Positions 6,644 to 9,067 of a stretch of DNA of 9,067 bases are shown here, one piece after another. Below the pieces are notes generated by a model. The model saw only the letters and a list, made by a program, of their open reading frames with translations. It was not told where the DNA came from and ran no database searches. Every line of letters starts with the position of its first letter. The stretch's first letter is position 1. Source of the stretch: Acidobacteriaceae bacterium (GTDB taxonomy: Bacteria; Acidobacteriota; Terriglobia; Terriglobales; Acidobacteriaceae); NCBI GenBank assembly GCA_030049955.1, contig JASIJX010000154.1:1-9067 (forward strand). Reading direction: 5' to 3'. The position numbers and the translations under genes are program-made.

Positions 6644-7296
6644 TTCCCCGCTACCAGACGGTGCTGTTCTCTGTTCTCCTGATTGCGTCGATTGGGATGG
6701 GCGCAAAGCTTTGGCAACTGCGCGACCGCGCACACCAGCGGCTGCTGGCGGGCGAGGATTCCTCACCGACGCGGGCGCCGGAGGTGGCTCCGATGGAACA
6801 GGCCACGATTCTGGTGGCGAACGATGCCACAGACTCGCTCGAGCCACGCATTCTTTCGCTGCCGCTGCCTCCGAGCGAAGGCGGCCGCGCGCGCGCTGTG
6901 CTGGGCAGACTGCTGGATCTTTACGCTGCGCCAGGAGCCGCGCACTCGGTCGCCGGCGGGGCAAAGTCTATCCTGAATGTGTTTTTGCTGCCGGTGAACA
7001 GCGGACGCAAGACTGCGACGGTGGGGGCTGCGGCGGGCATATCTGGCGCCGGCGGGCCGGAGCTTGCGGTGGTAAACCTGAATGGCGCCTTTGCCGCAAG
7101 CCACCCTTCGGGAATCGAAACGGAGACGCTTACGATCCTCTCACTCTGCGCCACGCTGCGCGCCAACCTGCCGCGCGTGACGGAAGTTCGCTTCCTGGTG
7201 GACGGCCAGGCGCGGCAATCACTCGCCGGCCACGCCGACCTGACGCGCGCGTACCTGACCAGCGATCTGACCGATGGCGAAGGAGCGCAGCCTTAA
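6640..7296 (+). CDS. membrane-anchored GerMN-domain protein
   Basis: A 218-residue protein with one N-terminal transmembrane segment (about residues 7-25, after MIPRYQ), a short polar linker and a GerMN-type domain from about residue 85 to 206. Recognisable family features are AVVNLNGAF (about 143-151), ETETLTILSLCATL (160-173), VTEVRFLVDGQ (180-190) and the closing LAGHADLTR (195-203). GerMN domains occur in spore-germination GerM and in lipoproteins of non-sporulating bacteria, and are thought to bind cell-wall-related ligands or partner proteins. The start at ATG 6640-6642 overlaps the amidase stop (ATGA) and has GGAGG at 6625-6629, about 10 nt upstream. An upstream in-frame GTG at 6592 would add a non-hydrophobic leader ahead of the anchor and is not favoured. 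Pairing with the amidase suggests a joint role at the wall. Nothing in the window indicates sporulation. Confidence 0.82.
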   Translation: MIPRYQTVLFSVLLIASIGMGAKLWQLRDRAHQRLLAGEDSSPTRAPEVAPMEQATILVANDATDSLEPRILSLPLPPSEGGRARAVLGRLLDLYAAPGAAHSVAGGAKSILNVFLLPVNSGRKTATVGAAAGISGAGGPELAVVNLNGAFAASHPSGIETETLTILSLCATLRANLPRVTEVRFLVDGQARQSLAGHADLTRAYLTSDLTDGEGAQP

Positions 7297-7327
7297 ATAC
7301 TCATTGTGGAGTGGGCCTGGCAACAAT

Positions 7328-8173
7328 ATGACTGCAACGATTGGTGTTTTTGATTCGGGATTCGGCGGCCTTACAGTGCTTCGCGCGCTGCTCAAGCAGC
7401 TGCCGCAGGCGCGATTCGCATTTCTGGGCGACACGGCGCGGCTGCCCTATGGCTCCAAGTCGCGCCGCACGATCGCACGGTACGCTGCGCAGAGCGCGCA
7501 GTTCCTGGTGCGCGAACAGGGCGCGGAGTTTCTTGTCATTGCCTGCAATACGGCGAGCGCTCTGGCGCTCGACGCCATTCAGGAAGCTGTCCCGGTTCCC
7601 GTGCTGGGCGTGATTGAGCCGGGCGCAGCGGCAGCACGCACTGCCTCAAAGAGCGGCGATGTGCTGGTGATTGCGACCGACGCGACGGTGCAGAGCCGCG
7701 CCTACTCTGCGGCCTGCCGTGCGCAGGGATTGCGGGCGATTGAGAAAGCGTGCCCGCTGCTGGTGCCGCTTGTCGAGGAGGGCTGGACCGAGCATCCGGT
7801 GACGGCGGAGGTGATCCGCATTTATCTCGACGAGTTGCTCACGGCTGCGACAAGCGACGGACTGAGCCCCGACGCGCTGGTGCTGGGTTGCACGCATTAT
7901 CCGCTGCTGCGGCCGTTGATCGAGAACATGCTTGGGCGGACGATTGCGCATCATGCTCCGGCCAGCATGCGGGTGATTGACTCGGCTGAATCGACGGCGG
8001 AGATGGCCGCGCGGCTGTTCAATGGGCAGGTGGCGAAAAACGCGCTGAGCGAGCCGCTGCAAACGGAGTTGCGCTTCTTCGCGACGGATTCGGTGGACAA
8101 GTTCGAGCGGCTGGGGTCACGGTTCCTGGGGCAGCCGGTGGGACGCGTGGAGCTGATTGATTTGGGAGGGTGA
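7328..8173 (+). CDS. murI: glutamate racemase
   Basis: Cofactor-independent cytosolic enzyme interconverting L- and D-glutamate, supplying D-Glu for the peptidoglycan stem peptide. The 281-residue length is normal for the family. The N-terminus has IGVFDSGFGGLTV (residues 5-17). The two catalytic cysteines are Cys73 in IACNTASA and Cys188 in LGCTHYPLL. LPYGSKS (39-45) and GVIEPGA (94-100) are further conserved blocks. The start at ATG 7328 is chosen because family members begin two to six residues before IGVFDSG. An in-frame ATG at 7274 would add 18 residues and overlap the GerMN gene by 23 bp. The nearest GGAG (7308-7311) is about 16 nt from ATG 7328, which is long, so an upstream start or translational coupling is not excluded. 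It is the last gene of the tight plus-strand run and is followed by a strong hairpin. Confidence 0.95.
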   Translation: MTATIGVFDSGFGGLTVLRALLKQLPQARFAFLGDTARLPYGSKSRRTIARYAAQSAQFLVREQGAEFLVIACNTASALALDAIQEAVPVPVLGVIEPGAAAARTASKSGDVLVIATDATVQSRAYSAACRAQGLRAIEKACPLLVPLVEEGWTEHPVTAEVIRIYLDELLTAATSDGLSPDALVLGCTHYPLLRPLIENMLGRTIAHHAPASMRVIDSAESTAEMAARLFNGQVAKNALSEPLQTELRFFATDSVDKFERLGSRFLGQPVGRVELIDLGG

Positions 8174-8207
8174 GTGAGAAGATGTGGCGGATTGGCTGCA
8201 TGGGTCT

Positions 8208-8261
8208 CCCACCCTTGCGCCAAAAGCTGCGCAAGGATGGGGCACCCGAGCATCGGCACCC
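8208..8261 (+). repeat. stem-loop with CAAAAGC loop and GCACCCG tail (copy B), possible terminator after murI
   Basis: CCCACCCTTGCGC (8208-8220) pairs with GCGCAAGGATGGG (8229-8241), a 13-bp stem with a single A-C mismatch, around the loop CAAAAGCT. GGCACCCG (8241-8248) and GGCACCC (8255-8261) follow. It begins 34 bp after the murI stop. It shares the loop heptamer and the tail with copy A at 1732-1771 but has different stem bases, as expected if the fold is what is kept. The stem is strong enough to pause polymerase or protect the murI mRNA 3' end. No T-run follows it directly. Confidence 0.65.
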
Positions 8262-8421
8262 AGCAACTGCGGATCCTTCGTGCGTTTGCTCTCCACCCCA
8301 GCGATAAGGACCCGTCTCTGGTAGCCCCGGTTTGCAAACTCACTCAGGATGACAGTTCGTTGAGGAAGGCTTGATATCCTGAACAACGCGGCGCCACCTT
8401 TCATTTTTTGAGCGATTTCTC
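8262..8421 (+). promoter_or_regulatory. non-coding leader of fabI, no firm promoter recognised
   Basis: Beyond the hairpin this stretch has no credible gene. It contains GGATCC (8271-8276), the palindrome GTTTGCAAAC (8330-8339), and ATCCT near 8273 matched by AGGAT at 8346-8350, which hints at a further degraded repeat unit. A fabI promoter is expected here because of the preceding hairpin. TATCCT at 8375-8380 is a weak -10 candidate without a convincing -35 partner. A T-rich run (TTTTTT, about 8404-8409) precedes the ribosome binding site. Confidence 0.3.
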
Positions 8422-8434
8422 GGAGGATTTAGGA
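8422..8434 (+). promoter_or_regulatory. fabI ribosome binding site
   Basis: GGAGG at 8422-8426 is a strong Shine-Dalgarno sequence but 13 nt from the ATG. AGGA at 8431-8434 is weaker and 5 nt away. Both support the start at 8440; the closer one is probably used. Confidence 0.55.
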
Positions 8435-8439
8435 AAGCG

Positions 8440-9067
8440 ATGATCGATCTGGCAGGCAAGACGGCGGTGATCTTCGGGCTGGCTAACAAGCGCTCCATTG
8501 CGTGGGGCATCGCGCAGAAACTCCATGCCGCCGGCGCGAAGCTGGCTATCTGCTATCAGAACGAGCGGATGAAGGCCGAGGCCGAGGACCTGATCCACGA
8601 GTTGCCGGGCGCGAGCGGCTTTCAGTGCGACGTTTCGAATGATGCCGAGATCGACGCGCTCTTCGCTGCGCTCAAGGAGAAATACGCGAAGCTCGACATC
8701 CTGGTGCATGCCGTGGCCTATGCACCTGCTGAGGACCTGAAAGGCGCGTTCCTCAACACCAGCCGCGAGGGCTTCCGCATTGCGCACGATGTTAGCGTGT
8801 ACTCGCTGATCGCCGTGAGCCGCGCCGCTGCGCCGCTGATGACGGAGGGTGGAAGCATCATCACGCTCAGCTACTATGCAGCGGAAAAAGTTGTGCCGCA
8901 TTACAACGTGATGGCGCTGGCCAAGGCCTCGCTCGAGAGCTGCGTGCGTTACCTTGCGTTTGAGCTGGGACCGAAGAATATTCGCGTGAATGCGATTTCG
9001 GCCGGGCCGATCAAGACGCTGGCTGCGCGCGGCATCGGCGCGCTGGGCGACATGATGAAGATGCACT
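8440..9067 (+). CDS. fabI: enoyl-[acyl-carrier-protein] reductase (NADH), 3' truncated by window edge
   Basis: Short-chain dehydrogenase-fold enzyme performing the last step of each fatty-acid elongation cycle, reduction of enoyl-ACP. The first 209 codons are visible and the frame is open to the window end; about 50 residues are missing judged by the usual family length of about 260. The N-terminus carries the FabI-type nucleotide-binding loop VIFGLANKRSIAWGIA (10-25). CDV at 63-65 lies in the cofactor adenine pocket and LVHAVAYAP is at 88-96. The active site LSYYAAEKVVPHYNVMALAK contains Tyr145, Tyr155 and Lys162, matching E. coli Tyr146, Tyr156 and Lys163. GPIKTLAARGI (189-199) leads into the mobile substrate-binding loop. 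Ala93 (E. coli Gly93) and Leu202 (E. coli Phe203) occupy positions known for triclosan effects. The gene is separated from murI by 266 bp including a hairpin, so its own promoter is likely. A long antisense frame across this region is a shadow. Confidence 0.95.
   Translation, partial: MIDLAGKTAVIFGLANKRSIAWGIAQKLHAAGAKLAICYQNERMKAEAEDLIHELPGASGFQCDVSNDAEIDALFAALKEKYAKLDILVHAVAYAPAEDLKGAFLNTSREGFRIAHDVSVYSLIAVSRAAAPLMTEGGSIITLSYYAAEKVVPHYNVMALAKASLESCVRYLAFELGPKNIRVNAISAGPIKTLAARGIGALGDMMKMH

Noticed and set aside
6711..7331. Second plus-strand frame within the GerMN gene
   Set aside because: Out-of-frame, low-complexity composition; the GerMN frame has the anchor helix and domain motifs.
8174..8374. 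Small open frame of 66 codons directly after murI
   Set aside because: It is built from the hairpin and neighbouring repeats, begins at a GTG adjoining the murI stop and shows no domain; likely spurious.
8401..9066. Long minus-strand open frame across the right end
   Set aside because: It is the antisense shadow of fabI, whose plus-strand frame has intact active-site residues and a ribosome binding site. The antisense translation resembles no known family.

Overview
The window reads as chromosomal, GC-rich DNA from an acidobacterium, most likely class Terriglobia (family Acidobacteriaceae or a relative). The main reasons are two tandem secreted von Willebrand A proteins of the type known as 'VWFA-related Acidobacterial domain' proteins, and intergenic palindromes of a style I associate with that group. 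The taxonomy is inference, because no rRNA or marker alignment is available. No tRNA, rRNA, CRISPR array, insertion sequence or phage gene was seen.

Left part (2-2024): the C-terminal portion of a zinc M1-family aminopeptidase, cut by the window edge. It is followed by about 320 bp of non-coding DNA packed with small inverted and direct repeats. Middle (2025-4215, minus strand): two paralogous secreted VWA proteins overlap by 17 bp and converge on the aminopeptidase gene. The second ends in a 15-bp tandem duplication that also copies the stop codon. A divergent spacer of about 255 bp (4216-4470) separates them from the right part.

Right part (4471-9067, plus strand): a tight run of DUF1015 protein, secreted N-acetylmuramoyl-L-alanine amidase, membrane-anchored GerMN protein and glutamate racemase (murI), with gaps of 4 bp, a 4-bp overlap and about 31 bp. 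After a hairpin-containing spacer of 266 bp comes the 5' part of fabI (enoyl-ACP reductase), which runs off the right edge. The amidase, GerMN and MurI proteins point to an envelope or peptidoglycan theme: MurI supplies D-glutamate for the stem peptide, the amidase cuts stem peptides from glycan, and GerMN is a likely anchored envelope partner. FabI serves fatty-acid elongation and is probably transcribed at least partly separately.

I see no clear new multi-gene system. The items most worth a second look are a two-copy hairpin family placed just after stop codons (1732-1771 and 8208-8261), the duplicated stop-codon segment (2010-2041), the DUF1015 protein linked to wall genes, and the uncharacterised VWA pair.
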